A stretch of 64,000 bases of DNA, taken from positions 1 to 64,000 of the forward strand of contig NZ_FNPF01000002.1 in NCBI RefSeq assembly GCF_900107235.1, in the 5' to 3' direction. The stretch's first letter is position 1, and every line of letters starts with the position of its first letter. Positions 25,364 through 34,587 of the stretch are shown here, one piece after another. A program made the translations under genes and the position numbers. The DNA is from Citreimonas salinaria (GTDB lineage Bacteria > Pseudomonadota > Alphaproteobacteria > Rhodobacterales > Rhodobacteraceae). The notes beneath the pieces were generated by a model. That model was not told where the DNA came from and ran no database searches. It saw only the letters and a list, made by a program, of their open reading frames with translations.

Positions 25364-26665
25364 TCAGACCCCCAGCCGGTCGCGCATCGCGAACCAGCTC
25401 ATCGCCAGCACCAGCAGCGGGTTGCGCAGCGATGCGCCGCCGGGGAAGGCGGGCGCGGGCAGGGCGGCGAAGGTATCGAACCCCTCGGACCGGCCGCGCA
25501 CGGCCTCGGCCATCAGGCGGCCCGCCTGCGTGGCGTTGCCCACCCCGTGACCGGAATAGCCCGAGGCCGACAGCACGTGCTTCGATATCCGCGCCAGATG
25601 CGGCATGCGCTTGCGGGTGATCGCCAGCGTGCCGCCCCAGGCATGGGTCAGCGGCACGTCGGCCAGATGCGGGAAGACGCGCAGCAGCGGCTTGCGCACG
25701 GTGGCGCGGATGTCGCGCGGGAAGGTGTAGCCATAGCTCTCGCCGCCGCCGAACAGCAGGCGCTTGTCATGGCTGAGCCGGAAGTAGTTCACCACGAACC
25801 TGTCGTCGGCCACGCCGACGTCCCGCGTCAGAACCTCGGCCGCGCGGTCGCCCAGCGGCTCGGTCGCGACGACGAAGTTGTTGATCGGCATGACCTTTGC
25901 GCCCACCTGCGGCGCGAGCCCGCCCATGTAGCCGTTGCAGGCCAGGATCGCGTGGTCCGCGCGCACGCTGCCCTGCGCGGTGCGCAGGGTCACGCCGTCC
26001 TCGTCGTCGATCGACAGCACTTCCGCGCCTTCATGGATCACGGCACCCGCGCCCGACGCCGCGCGCGCGAGGCCAAGCGCGAAGGCCAGCGGGTGCAGAT
26101 GCGCGGCACCCATGTCGAGGATCCCGCCCCGGTAGGCCGGGCTGGGGCAGAGGGCATGGAACGCCTCGCGGTCCAGCACTTCGAGCGGGTAGCCGTAGTG
26201 CCGGTCCATGTGGCCGGCATAGCGATGCAACTCGTCCACCGAGCCGGCGCTTTCGCCGGCCCAGGCGATGCCGTCCCTGATATGGCACTCGATCCCGTGG
26301 CGCGACACCAGATCGCGCACCAGCGCCTTGGCCCCCTGGCCGAGGTCCCAGAACTTTCGCGCATCGTCGCGTCCGACCATTTTCTCGAGCGTCACCTGGT
26401 CCTGCCGCTGACCCGAGCCCAGCTGCCCGCCGTTGCGCCCCGAGGCGCCGAACCCCACGCGCTGCGCCTCCAGCAACACCACGGACAGGCCCGCCTCGGC
26501 CAGGTGCAGCGCCGCCGACAGGCCGGTATAGCCGCCGCCAACGACACACACGTCGGCGCGAACGTCGCCCTCGAGCGGAGCGAAGGGCGGCAACGGATCG
26601 ACCGTCGCGGCATACCAGCTGTCGGGATAGGCGCCGCGCGCGTCGTTGGCATAAAGCAGGTTCAT
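25364..26665 (-). CDS. FAD-dependent oxidoreductase, gamma-glutamylputrescine oxidase-like
   Basis: This 433-residue DAO-family flavoenzyme has the FAD-binding dinucleotide motif CVVGGGYTGLSAALHLAEAG (about 40-59), a second GFGASGRNGGQLGSG, and a C-terminal FAD contact SGYSGHGVGNATQAGRLMAE. It resembles PuuB-type oxidases that oxidise gamma-glutamylated amines. It is the last gene of a minus-strand cluster with two glutamine-synthetase-like ligases and a GATase, which supports amine catabolism. The cognate aldehyde dehydrogenase (PuuC) is not present. Confidence 0.82.
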   Translation of the reverse strand: MNLLYANDARGAYPDSWYAATVDPLPPFAPLEGDVRADVCVVGGGYTGLSAALHLAEAGLSVVLLEAQRVGFGASGRNGGQLGSGQRQDQVTLEKMVGRDDARKFWDLGQGAKALVRDLVSRHGIECHIRDGIAWAGESAGSVDELHRYAGHMDRHYGYPLEVLDREAFHALCPSPAYRGGILDMGAAHLHPLAFALGLARAASGAGAVIHEGAEVLSIDDEDGVTLRTAQGSVRADHAILACNGYMGGLAPQVGAKVMPINNFVVATEPLGDRAAEVLTRDVGVADDRFVVNYFRLSHDKRLLFGGGESYGYTFPRDIRATVRKPLLRVFPHLADVPLTHAWGGTLAITRKRMPHLARISKHVLSASGYSGHGVGNATQAGRLMAEAVRGRSEGFDTFAALPAPAFPGGASLRNPLLVLAMSWFAMRDRLGV

Positions 26666-26733
26666 TCGCGGCTCCTGGTGTTTCCCTGGTCAAGTATCCT
26701 TGGCGGCCCGGCGCGGAACGCCCCGGGCCGTGT

Positions 26734-26755
26734 CCGGGGGGCGAAACGCCCCCGG
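26734..26755 (-). other. strong GC hairpin between two genes of the amine cluster
   Basis: GGGGGCG-AAA-CGCCCCC forms a 7-bp stem, extended by two further pairs after a bulged G. It lies in the 172-base gap between the glutamine-synthetase gene and the FAD oxidase gene. There is no T-run, so it may stabilise or attenuate the message rather than terminate it. The rest of the gap shows nothing I recognise. Confidence 0.35.
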
Positions 26756-26837
26756 GGGCCTGCGTGCCCCGAATGCAAGCGTTCCCGCACGCCCGCGGGG
26801 CGCTTAGCCGGATCACGCCGCCGGCTCATGCGCTGCG

Positions 26838-28199
26838 TCACACGTTCAGCAGCAGATGCTCGCGCTCCCACGGGCTGATCACCTGCAGGAATTCCTCGTA
26901 CTCGGACCGTTTCACGATGGAATAGACGCGCGCGAACTCCGGGCCCAGGATGTCGTGCAGGTCCTTGGCGGCGTCGAACATGTCCAGCGCCTGGCCCAGG
27001 ACGCGCGGGATGTCGCCTTCGCCCTCGTAGGCATCGCCGCGGAACTGCTTGGACGGGCGCACCTCCTGCATCATCCCGAGGTAGCCGCAGGCCAGCGACG
27101 CGGCGATCCCCAGGTAGGGGTTGCAATCCATCCCCGCCAGCCGGTTCTCGACCCGGCGCGACTGCGTGTCCGACAGCGGGATGCGGATCCCCGTCGTGCG
27201 GTTGTCGCGGCCCCATTCGAGGTTGATCGGCGCCGCGTGGTCGCGCACGTAGCGGCGGTACGAGTTCACGTAGGGCGCCAGCACCGCGATCGCCGCCGGC
27301 ATGTGCTTCTGCAAGCCGCCGATGAAGTGGTAGAACGCGTCCGTCTCGCCGCCCTGCGGACCCGAGAACAGGTTCTGGCCCGTCTCCAGGTCCAGCACCG
27401 AGTGGTGGATGTGCATCGCACTACCCGGCTCGTCGGCGATCGGCTTGGCCATGAAGGTGGCGAAGCAGTTGTGCCGCAGCGCCGCCTCGCGGATCAGGCG
27501 CTTGAAGAAGAACACCTCGTCGGCCAGCCGCACCGGGTCGCCGTGGCGCAGGTTGATCTCGAGCTGGCCGGCGCCGCCTTCCTGCGTGATGCCGTCGATC
27601 TCGAAGCCCTGCGCCTCGGCGAAGTCGTAGATGTCGTCGATCACGGGACCGAATTCGTCCACCGCGGTCATCGAATAGGCCTGCCGCGCCGCCGCCGGAC
27701 GGCCCGACCGGCCGGTCATCGGCTCGATGTCCTTGGCCGGGTCGAGGTTGCGGGCGATCAGGAAGAACTCCATCTCGGGCGCGACCACCGGCTTCCAGCC
27801 CTGCGCCTTGTAGAGGTCGCAGACCCGCCGCAGGATGTTGCGCGGTGCGCAGGAGACGGGACGGTCCTTGCGGTCGAAGGCGTCGTGGATCACCTGCAGC
27901 GTCCAGTCGCCGGTCCAGGGGGCCGCGGTCGCCGTGCTCATGTCCGGACGCAGGATCATGTCCCGCTCGATGAAGCCCTCTTCGCCGGCGGCCTCGCCCC
28001 AGTCGCCGGTGATCGTCTGGAAGAAGATCGAATCCGGCAGGTGGAAATGCTTCAGGCGCGCGAACTTGGACGCCGGCACCGCCTTGCCGCGCGCGATGCC
28101 CGGCAGGTCCGAGATGATGCACTCGACCTCGTCCAGCCGGCGCCCTTCGAGGTAGCGCTGCGCCGCCTCGGGCAGGCGCGAGATCCATTCGTCGCTCAT
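26838..28199 (-). CDS. glutamine synthetase family protein, gamma-glutamylputrescine synthetase-like
   Basis: This 453-residue type I-like glutamine synthetase homologue has the beta-grasp N-terminus (VECIISDLPGIARGKAVP) and a catalytic domain with PVVAPEMEFFLIA, GAGQLEINL, SAMHIHHSVLD and NLEWGRDNRTTGIRIP. The lack of an adenylylation-site tail and the neighbours favour ligation of glutamate to an amine rather than ammonia. Its start overlaps the stop of the upstream GATase gene (ATGA), giving coupling. Confidence 0.85.
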   Translation of the reverse strand: MSDEWISRLPEAAQRYLEGRRLDEVECIISDLPGIARGKAVPASKFARLKHFHLPDSIFFQTITGDWGEAAGEEGFIERDMILRPDMSTATAAPWTGDWTLQVIHDAFDRKDRPVSCAPRNILRRVCDLYKAQGWKPVVAPEMEFFLIARNLDPAKDIEPMTGRSGRPAAARQAYSMTAVDEFGPVIDDIYDFAEAQGFEIDGITQEGGAGQLEINLRHGDPVRLADEVFFFKRLIREAALRHNCFATFMAKPIADEPGSAMHIHHSVLDLETGQNLFSGPQGGETDAFYHFIGGLQKHMPAAIAVLAPYVNSYRRYVRDHAAPINLEWGRDNRTTGIRIPLSDTQSRRVENRLAGMDCNPYLGIAASLACGYLGMMQEVRPSKQFRGDAYEGEGDIPRVLGQALDMFDAAKDLHDILGPEFARVYSIVKRSEYEEFLQVISPWEREHLLLNV

Positions 28200-28879
28200 G
28201 CGATGCGCCTTTCGCGGAAGAAGGTGGCGAACTGGTGCGCCAGGGCGGCGTCGTCCAGGGGCGCGCCCACCGTGTCGCGCGCCTGTTCCAGCTGCGCGTC
28301 GGGCACCACGCCCTTGCCGCGCGTCTCGATCAGCCCCAGAACGAAGGCGTCGTCGAATTCCGGATGCGGCTGCACGCTGTAGGCCTTGCGCGGGTAAAGC
28401 AGCGCCGCATGGGTGCAGAAAACGCTGCTGGCGACGGTCTGCGCGCCCTCGGGCGCCTGCGTCACCTGGTCCTGGTGCCACGCCTGAACTGTGCGCGGGC
28501 CGTCCGGGAAGTGGTAGACCTGCGGCCCGACGGACCAGCCGCCGGGGAACTTCTCGACCTTGCCGCCCATCGCCTGCGCGATGATCTGGTGGCCAAAGCA
28601 CACGCCTACGATCGGGCGGTCGGCTTCGAACGCGTCGCGGATGAACTGTTCCAGCGGCGGGATCCACGGGTGATCCTCGTAGGCGCCGTGGCGCGAGCCG
28701 GTGATCAGCCAGCCATCTGCCGCCTCGGGGCTGTCGGGAAACTCGCCGTCGACCACCGACCAGGTTGTGAAGGAAAAGCCCTCCCCGGCCATCAGGCGGC
28801 GGAACATGGCGCCGTAATCGCCGTGTTCGGGTTCGAGGTCGGGTGGCGTGTGGCCGGTCTTGAGGATACCGATATGCAT
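28196..28879 (-). CDS. class I glutamine amidotransferase family protein
   Basis: This 227-residue GATase1 domain protein has the nucleophile loop VGVCFGHQIIAQAMGG and the His/Glu part of the triad in SVQPHPEFDDAF. In this cluster a gamma-glutamyl hydrolase role (the PuuD step, though of a different family) is reasonable but inferred. The ATG at 28879 (MHIGILKTGHTPPDL) matches the family start. It lies between two glutamine-synthetase-like genes. Confidence 0.82.
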   Translation of the reverse strand: MHIGILKTGHTPPDLEPEHGDYGAMFRRLMAGEGFSFTTWSVVDGEFPDSPEAADGWLITGSRHGAYEDHPWIPPLEQFIRDAFEADRPIVGVCFGHQIIAQAMGGKVEKFPGGWSVGPQVYHFPDGPRTVQAWHQDQVTQAPEGAQTVASSVFCTHAALLYPRKAYSVQPHPEFDDAFVLGLIETRGKGVVPDAQLEQARDTVGAPLDDAALAHQFATFFRERRIA

Positions 28880-28902
28880 GAAACACCAGGTTTTCGGGTT
28901 TG

Positions 28903-30249
28903 TCAGACCGTGTCGAGGTAGATCTCGGTCTGTTCGGGCTGCGTCAGCTCGCCCATGTACAGCTTTTCCTGCCGCTTCGTCAGCACCATGTTGCGGATCA
29001 GCATGTCGGGAAAGATCCGTTTCATCAGGTCCGACTTCTCGAACGCGTCGATCGCGTCGCCCCATTCGGTCGGGATGCGCGGCAGGTCCAGCGCGTAGGC
29101 GTTGCCGGTCACCGGCTCGGGCGGCGCGATCTCGTCCTCGATCCCGGTCAGCGCGGCGCCCAGCATGGCGGCCAGCGCCAGGTAGGGGTTCACGTCGCCG
29201 CCCGCCACCCGATGCTCGATCCGTCGCGCGGCCGGCGCGCCGGCGGGCACGCGAATGGCCACGGTGCGGTTCTCGTAGGCCCAGCTGATGCCGGACGGCG
29301 CGTGCGCCTCGGGGACCAGCCGGTCATAGGAGTTCAGGTGCGGCGCGAAAATCAGCGTGCTGTCGTGCATCGCCCGCAGGCAGCCGGCGATGGCGTGATG
29401 CAGCGCCGCGGTGCCGCGCGCGCCGCCGTCGTCGAAGATGTTCTGCCCCGCCGCGTCCAGCACCGAGAAATGCGCGTGCATCCCCGAGCCCGAGTAATCC
29501 TCATAGGGTTTCGCCATGAAACTCGCGGCGAAGCCGTGTCGCCGGGCGAGCCCCTTGACCAGCCACTTGAACAGCCACGCGTCGTCGGCCGCGCGCAGCA
29601 CGTTGTCGGTGTGCACCAGGTTGATCTCGAACTGCCCCAGCCCCGCCTCGGAAATCGCGGTGTCGGCGGGAATGTCCATCGCCTCGCAGGCCTCGTAGAG
29701 CTCGGTGAAGAACTGGTCGAAGGCATCGAGCGCGCGGATCGACAGGATCTCGGCCGCCTTGCGGCGCTTGCCCGAGCGGGGCGAGACCGGCACCTGCAGC
29801 GTGCGCGTGGAATCGTCGATCAGGAAGAATTCCAGCTCGACCGCGACGACCGGTGTCAGACCGCGGGCGCGGTAGCGTTGCGCGACGCTCGCCAGCGCGT
29901 GGCGCGGATCGCCGTCGAAGGGGCGGCCGTCCTCGTGGTACATCCAGATCGGCAGCAGCGCCGAGGGCGCCTCGAGCCAGGGCATCGGCACGAAGCCGCG
30001 GTCGGTCGGGCGCAGCACCCCGTCGCGGTCGCCGGTCTCGAACACCAGCGGGCTGTCGTCGATGTCCTCGCCCCAGATGTCCAGGTTCAGCGCCGACATC
30101 GGAAAGCGGGTGCCTTCGGTAACGACCTTCTCGGCATAACGCGAGGGCACGCGCTTGCCGCGCGGCACGCCGTTGAGGTCGCAGGCGGCGGCACGGATCG
30201 TGCGCACCTCGGGATGGGTTCGCAGCCAGTCGAGCGAAGGAGCGGGCAT
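28903..30249 (-). CDS. second glutamine synthetase family protein
   Basis: This 448-residue paralogue of the gene at 26838-28199 is clearly diverged. Catalytic motifs are VVAVELEFFLID, GLGQFEINLVHTDN, GSGMHAHFSVLD and SWAYENRTVAIRVPAG. The two ligases in one cluster may use different amine substrates or form a heteromer. It is separated from the ABC permease gene by 107 bases. Confidence 0.84.
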   Translation of the reverse strand: MPAPSLDWLRTHPEVRTIRAAACDLNGVPRGKRVPSRYAEKVVTEGTRFPMSALNLDIWGEDIDDSPLVFETGDRDGVLRPTDRGFVPMPWLEAPSALLPIWMYHEDGRPFDGDPRHALASVAQRYRARGLTPVVAVELEFFLIDDSTRTLQVPVSPRSGKRRKAAEILSIRALDAFDQFFTELYEACEAMDIPADTAISEAGLGQFEINLVHTDNVLRAADDAWLFKWLVKGLARRHGFAASFMAKPYEDYSGSGMHAHFSVLDAAGQNIFDDGGARGTAALHHAIAGCLRAMHDSTLIFAPHLNSYDRLVPEAHAPSGISWAYENRTVAIRVPAGAPAARRIEHRVAGGDVNPYLALAAMLGAALTGIEDEIAPPEPVTGNAYALDLPRIPTEWGDAIDAFEKSDLMKRIFPDMLIRNMVLTKRQEKLYMGELTQPEQTEIYLDTV

Positions 30250-30356
30250 GGGGGCCTCGTGTCAGATTTGATCAAATTCGTAACCCGCCGTCCCCCGCGT
30301 TGGCAAGGGGGGCCGTCGATCGCCGCCGTTCCGGATTCCGAACCGCCCGGCGCGGC

Positions 30357-31163
30357 TCAGCGGATCAGGTTGGGCCGAAACCGGACCTTGGGGCGCACGG
30401 AGGACGGCAGATGCCGGTTCAGCCGCCGGTTCACCAGCCCGAACAGCCCGATGATGCCCAGCGTCAGCAGGATGAAATATCCCGCGAGGATCGGGTAGGG
30501 CACGAACGGGTTGAACGTCTTGTCCGCGAAATAGCTGGCGTAATAGAGCGCGTCCCCGCGCTGCTGCCACGCCGGGAAGCCCGAGAAGAACACCAGCGTC
30601 GTGGCGTGGAACAGGAAGATCGCCTCGTTCGTGTAGGCGGGCCAGGCGAGCCGCAGCATGGTGGGCCAGGTGATCTTGCGGAACTTGGCCCAGCCGTGAA
30701 AGCCGTAGGCATCCGCCGCCTCGGTGTCGCCCCGGGGGATCGATTGCAGCGCGCCGTGGAAGATCTCGCCGGAATAGGCGGCGGTGTTGAGGAACAGCAC
30801 GACCAGCGCGCCCGCCCAGGCGGTGGTGAACGGGTCGAAGACGGGCGAGACCGACTTCAGCGACAGGAAGGCGAAATAGGCGAAGAAGAACTGGATGAAC
30901 AGCGGCGAGCCGCGGAACACGAAGATGAACCACGTCGACAGCGTGCGCGCCACCGGGTTCGACGACGCCTTGCCCAACGCCACGGTGGTCGCCAGGAAGA
31001 ACCCGGCCGACAGCGCCAGCACGCCGAAATACACGTTCCAGATCAGCCCCGAGCCGATCAGCACGAATTGCTGGCACAGCGTGAAATCACTGCGCGGCAG
31101 CAGCCGTTCGCCGATGCCGATCGACCGAAGCCCGTAATCCGCGATCGTCTCCCAGCAGCTCAC
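30357..31163 (-). CDS. ABC transporter permease, polar amino acid/opine type
   Basis: This 268-residue inner-membrane permease of the His/Glu/Gln/Arg/opine family (HisM/OccM type) has about five spans. The ATPase-contact EAA loop is in EAADAYGFHGWAKFRKITWPTMLRLAWPAYTNE. With the 309-residue permease, the periplasmic binding protein and the ATPase it completes one importer. Confidence 0.86.
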   Translation of the reverse strand: MSCWETIADYGLRSIGIGERLLPRSDFTLCQQFVLIGSGLIWNVYFGVLALSAGFFLATTVALGKASSNPVARTLSTWFIFVFRGSPLFIQFFFAYFAFLSLKSVSPVFDPFTTAWAGALVVLFLNTAAYSGEIFHGALQSIPRGDTEAADAYGFHGWAKFRKITWPTMLRLAWPAYTNEAIFLFHATTLVFFSGFPAWQQRGDALYYASYFADKTFNPFVPYPILAGYFILLTLGIIGLFGLVNRRLNRHLPSSVRPKVRFRPNLIR

Positions 31164-31317
31164 GAGACACCCCGCCCGACGGAACGCGCCGCGCCCGCCG
31201 TTTCATCGGTGCGGGAACGAGCGACGAAAGCCGTCCCCGGACGACGCGGGCAAGGCCCCCGTTCCTGAATCGCCGCCACCGGGCGACGGGGCCCCGGGCC
31301 CCGAACCACGTCCGCCA

Positions 31318-32247
31318 TCAGGCCGCCTTTCTCTGCGCTTCGCCGGCCGCCGTCGCCTGGCCGCGGCTCAGCCGGGCCATGACGCGGTCCAGCACGATCT
31401 CGGACACCCGCGTGAACACCAGGTAGAACACCAGCAGCGCCAGGAAGTACCAGACCCGCCAGTCGCCGTGCGGGTAGTCGGTGAAGCGCGGCGTCTTGGC
31501 GCCGCCCAGTTCGCGCGCCCAGAACACGATGTCCTCGATCCCCAGCAGGAACAGCAGCGGCGTGGCCTTGATCAGCACCATCCAAAGGTTCGACAGGCCG
31601 GGCAGGGCGTAGACCCACATCTGCGGCACCACGATGCGGCGGAACGCCTGCCGCCGGGTCAGGCCATAGGCCTCGGCGGTCTCGATCTGCGCGCGCGGCA
31701 CCGCGCGCATCGCGCCGTACAGCACGTTCGCCGCGAAGGCGCCGAAGACGATCGCGAAGGTCAGCACCGCCACGCCGAAGCCATAGAGCTCGTGCACCCA
31801 TTGCGGCGCGTTGCCTAGCGGCAGCTTCGCCGCGTCGCAGACGACGAAGTCGTTGCCCTGCCGCACCGGCTGGTCCCAGTCCGGGCACAGCACCTGGTGG
31901 CGCGTCCACTCGAACGCCTGGTCCAGCGCGATCACGAAGAACAGGAAGAACGCGATGTCGGGCACGCCGCGCACGATCGCGATATAGCCCTTGCCCAGCC
32001 ACGACACCGGCGGGATGCGCGAGCGCGCGGCCATGGCACCGCCGAAGCCGAAGGCCATCGCCGCCGGCGCGGTGATCGCCAGCAACAGCAGCACGGTCCC
32101 GAACGAGACATAAAAGGCCATGTGCTTGCCCGTGGTCAGGTAGCACAGATACCAGGCGATGCCGTCGAGCGTGGCGGGATCAGAGCAGAAGGAAAAGATG
32201 TCTCGGATCTCCCGGTCGCGGGCGCCGCGCTGCCGCGCCGCCCGCAT
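31318..32247 (-). CDS. ABC transporter permease, polar amino acid/opine type
   Basis: This 309-residue partner permease (HisQ/OccQ type) has the EAA loop in ETAEAYGLTRRQAFRRIVVPQMWVYALPG. A long periplasmic insertion (about 118-155, CPDWDQPVRQGNDFVVC...) with two cysteines is larger than in typical HisQ. An alternative start further in (MAFYVSFG...) would lose the N-terminal extension. 154 bases separate it from the next permease. Confidence 0.84.
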   Translation of the reverse strand: MRAARQRGARDREIRDIFSFCSDPATLDGIAWYLCYLTTGKHMAFYVSFGTVLLLLAITAPAAMAFGFGGAMAARSRIPPVSWLGKGYIAIVRGVPDIAFFLFFVIALDQAFEWTRHQVLCPDWDQPVRQGNDFVVCDAAKLPLGNAPQWVHELYGFGVAVLTFAIVFGAFAANVLYGAMRAVPRAQIETAEAYGLTRRQAFRRIVVPQMWVYALPGLSNLWMVLIKATPLLFLLGIEDIVFWARELGGAKTPRFTDYPHGDWRVWYFLALLVFYLVFTRVSEIVLDRVMARLSRGQATAAGEAQRKAA

Positions 32248-32283
32248 GAAGGGGAAGGGCGGGCCGCGGCCCGCCGTTCCGGA

Positions 32284-33009
32284 TCAGAACTTCGGCGAAT
32301 CCTCGCCCAGCCACTCGGCGATCAGCTCGTTGAGCGTGCCGTCGTCCTTCATGGACTGGATCGCGGCGTCGAACTGCGCGCGCAGCTCGGGGTCGCTTTC
32401 GCGGAACGCCATGCCGATGCCGCCGCCCAGCGGCACGTCCTCGCCCACGAACACCATGTCCGACGAATCCTCGACCACCGGGATCAGGAAGTCCTTGTCG
32501 GCCATGATCGCGTCGGCCTCGCCCGTGGTCACGGCGGCGACGGCCTCGTCGGGGTTGGGGAACTCGACCAGGGTCGCGCCCTCCATGCCCGACACGTGCT
32601 GGGCCTGGATCGTGCCGGTCTGCGCCGCGATCACCGCGGTCTCGAGGTCCACGTCCTCGCTCATCGCGGCGAAGGACGAGGGCGACGGCGGCGTGTAGTT
32701 CTGGGTGAAGTCGACGACCTCCTCACGCTCGGGCGTGATCGACATGCCGGCGATGATGGCGTCGTAGTTGCCGCTGACCAGGTTCGGGATGATCGAATCC
32801 CAGTCGTTGGTGACCCATTCGCAGGTCAGCTCGGCGCGCTCGCACAGCTCGTCGCCGAGCACGCGCTCGAAGCCCGCGACCTCGCCCGAATCGTCGAGGT
32901 AGTTGTACGGAGGGTAGGCGCCTTCGGTGCCCAGCCGCACGGTGTCCTGCGCGAAGGCCATGCCGGCGGACAAGGCCAGCGCCGTCGTGCCGAGGATAAG
33001 CGTCTTCAT
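32284..33009 (-). CDS. periplasmic amino-acid-type substrate-binding protein
   Basis: This 241-residue family 3 solute-binding protein has a signal peptide MKTLILGTTALALSAGMAFA with cleavage before QDTV. Family 3 motifs are YPPYNYLDDSGEVAGFERVLGDELCERA, DWDSIIPNLVSGNYDAIIAGMSITPEREEVVDFT and the hinge-side GGGIGMAFRESDPELRAQFDAAI. A Cys pair (ELCERAELTCEW) may form a disulfide. The ligand is unknown; the cluster suggests an amine or amino acid. Confidence 0.88.
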   Translation of the reverse strand: MKTLILGTTALALSAGMAFAQDTVRLGTEGAYPPYNYLDDSGEVAGFERVLGDELCERAELTCEWVTNDWDSIIPNLVSGNYDAIIAGMSITPEREEVVDFTQNYTPPSPSSFAAMSEDVDLETAVIAAQTGTIQAQHVSGMEGATLVEFPNPDEAVAAVTTGEADAIMADKDFLIPVVEDSSDMVFVGEDVPLGGGIGMAFRESDPELRAQFDAAIQSMKDDGTLNELIAEWLGEDSPKF

Positions 33010-33121
33010 CGGAAATCTCCCTGAGTTTCTTGCGGCACCCGTCTCCGGACACCGGACTGCGCCGGAAGGTCCGGCAAATCGCCGTCGATGGCAAGGGGGC
33101 CGTGCGGTCACGCGCTCCGGC

Positions 33122-33910
33122 TCAGGCGGGCATCGTCGCCGAAAGGAAGCCCTGCAGCCGCTCGGATTGCGGCGCGCCGAACAGCCGCTCGGGGGGGCCT
33201 TCCTCCTCGATCAGGCCCTGGTGCAGGAACACCACGTGGTCGGACACGTCCGCCGCCATGCGCATGTCGTGGGTGACGATCAGCATGGTGCGGCCTTCGT
33301 CGGCCAGCGCCTTGATGACGCGCACCACCTCCTGTTCAAGCTCGGGATCCAGCGCGCTGGTCGGTTCGTCGAACAGCAGCGCCTGCGGCTCCATGCACAG
33401 GGCGCGGGCAATCGCGGCGCGCTGCTGCTGACCGCCCGACAGTTGCGCGGGCCAGGCATCGGCCTTGTCGCCGATGCCCACCTTCTCGAGATACCCGCGC
33501 GCCGCATGCTCGACCTCGGCGCGGTCGCGCCCCAGCACGGTCAGCGGTGCCTCCATCACGTTCTGAAGGATGGTCATGTGCGACCACAGGTTGAACTGCT
33601 GGAACACCATCGACAGGTTCGTGCGGATGCGCAGCACCTGCTTGCCGTCGGCCGGCCGGCGGTTGTGGCCTTCGCCCCGCCAGCGCACGGGCTCGCCCTG
33701 GAACAGGATCTCGCCCTGCTGGCTGTCTTCCAGCAGGTTGCAGCAGCGCAGCAGGGTGGACTTGCCCGACCCCGACGAACCGATCAGCGAAACGACCGTG
33801 CCCGCCGGCGCGGTGATGTCGACGCCTTTCAGGACTTCGAGCGCGCCGTAGGCCTTGTGCAGGTTGCGGATCTCGATGACGGGCGGCTGGTCTGCGGTCT
33901 GCTCGGGCAT
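33122..33910 (-). CDS. ABC transporter ATP-binding protein, polar amino acid type
   Basis: This 262-residue ATPase has Walker A GSSGSGKSTLLRC, Q-loop FQQFNLW, signature LSGGQQQRAAIARAL, Walker B LLFDEPTSALDPEL and the H-loop IVTHDMRMA. The ATG at 33910 is chosen because similarity begins at PVIEIRNLHKAYG. It is the first gene of the minus-strand amine cluster, so its upstream region (33911-33990) probably carries the operon promoter, which I could not define. Confidence 0.92.
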   Translation of the reverse strand: MPEQTADQPPVIEIRNLHKAYGALEVLKGVDITAPAGTVVSLIGSSGSGKSTLLRCCNLLEDSQQGEILFQGEPVRWRGEGHNRRPADGKQVLRIRTNLSMVFQQFNLWSHMTILQNVMEAPLTVLGRDRAEVEHAARGYLEKVGIGDKADAWPAQLSGGQQQRAAIARALCMEPQALLFDEPTSALDPELEQEVVRVIKALADEGRTMLIVTHDMRMAADVSDHVVFLHQGLIEEEGPPERLFGAPQSERLQGFLSATMPA

Positions 33911-33992
33911 GCGGGTCCTTTCGGCGGTTCGGGGCAAACTGCCGCAAAACACCGCCCCTGTGCAATCCGCAAAGCCGTGAACGCGCGCGTTG

Positions 33993-34433
33993 TCAGCCAG
34001 CGCCCTCGACGCGCTGGCGGGCCAGCGCGCTGTCGCGATCGTTGATCCCGAGGAAATTCGACACCATCCGCAGGATCGAGTCCTCGTGCGCGTCGCGCTC
34101 GCCATCGGCCAGCGCGATCTGCCACAGCGCCTCGATCACGCCGATGCGCGCCTCGTGGGGGACAGCGTCCTTGATCGCGCGGGTGAAGCGCACCGTGTCC
34201 GGGGCCTCGGCCTCGAGCCGCTCGGCCTCGCCCCGCAGCTTCGAGGCCTCGAAGGGCGACATGCCGTAGCGCTGCGCCGCGATGCGGTCGATCCAGGCGC
34301 GTTCGGCGTTGTCGTAATCCCCGTCCGAGCGGGCGACGCGCACCAGCAATGCAGTCAGCGCCAGCCGCGCGTCCTCGTCGGGCATGGGGTCGGGTTCGGG
34401 CGCCGTCAGGCGATTGAGGAAGTCTGCGAACAT
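33993..34433 (-). CDS. TerB family tellurite resistance-like protein
   Basis: This 146-residue all-helical TerB-domain protein (about 25-140) has ALTALLVRVARSDGDYDNAERAWIDRI and ALWQIALADGERDAHEDSILRMVSNFLGI, the two acidic metal-binding repeats. The ATG at 34433 has GGAG just upstream. An alternative ATG at 34442 does not. Its 5' region contains repeat copy 2. Confidence 0.8.
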   Translation of the reverse strand: MFADFLNRLTAPEPDPMPDEDARLALTALLVRVARSDGDYDNAERAWIDRIAAQRYGMSPFEASKLRGEAERLEAEAPDTVRFTRAIKDAVPHEARIGVIEALWQIALADGERDAHEDSILRMVSNFLGINDRDSALARQRVEGAG

Positions 34434-34495
34434 GGACTCCATGTAGGCGCTGCGGCAGCGATCGGCAAACGGCAGGATGCGGCCTGGGCGATCAA

Positions 34496-34572
34496 ATCCT
34501 AACGAGGTATGAATCCGTCTCTGCAACCCATTGAAATTCCTGGGGCGCCCTGATGTCCCACCGTGGGACACC
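34496..34572 (-). repeat. 78-base dispersed 3'-flanking repeat, copy 2 (after rlmJ)
   Basis: On the minus strand it begins GGTGTCCCACGGTGGGAC (palindrome at 34554-34570 on plus coordinates). After the same 27-base spacing comes TTGCAGAGACGG, then ATTCATACCTCGTTAGGAT, one base shorter in the tail than the other copies. It starts 15 bases after the rlmJ stop in rlmJ orientation and lies in the 5' region of the terB-like gene. Confidence 0.85.
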
Positions 34573-34587
34573 GCATCGGGCCGCCAT

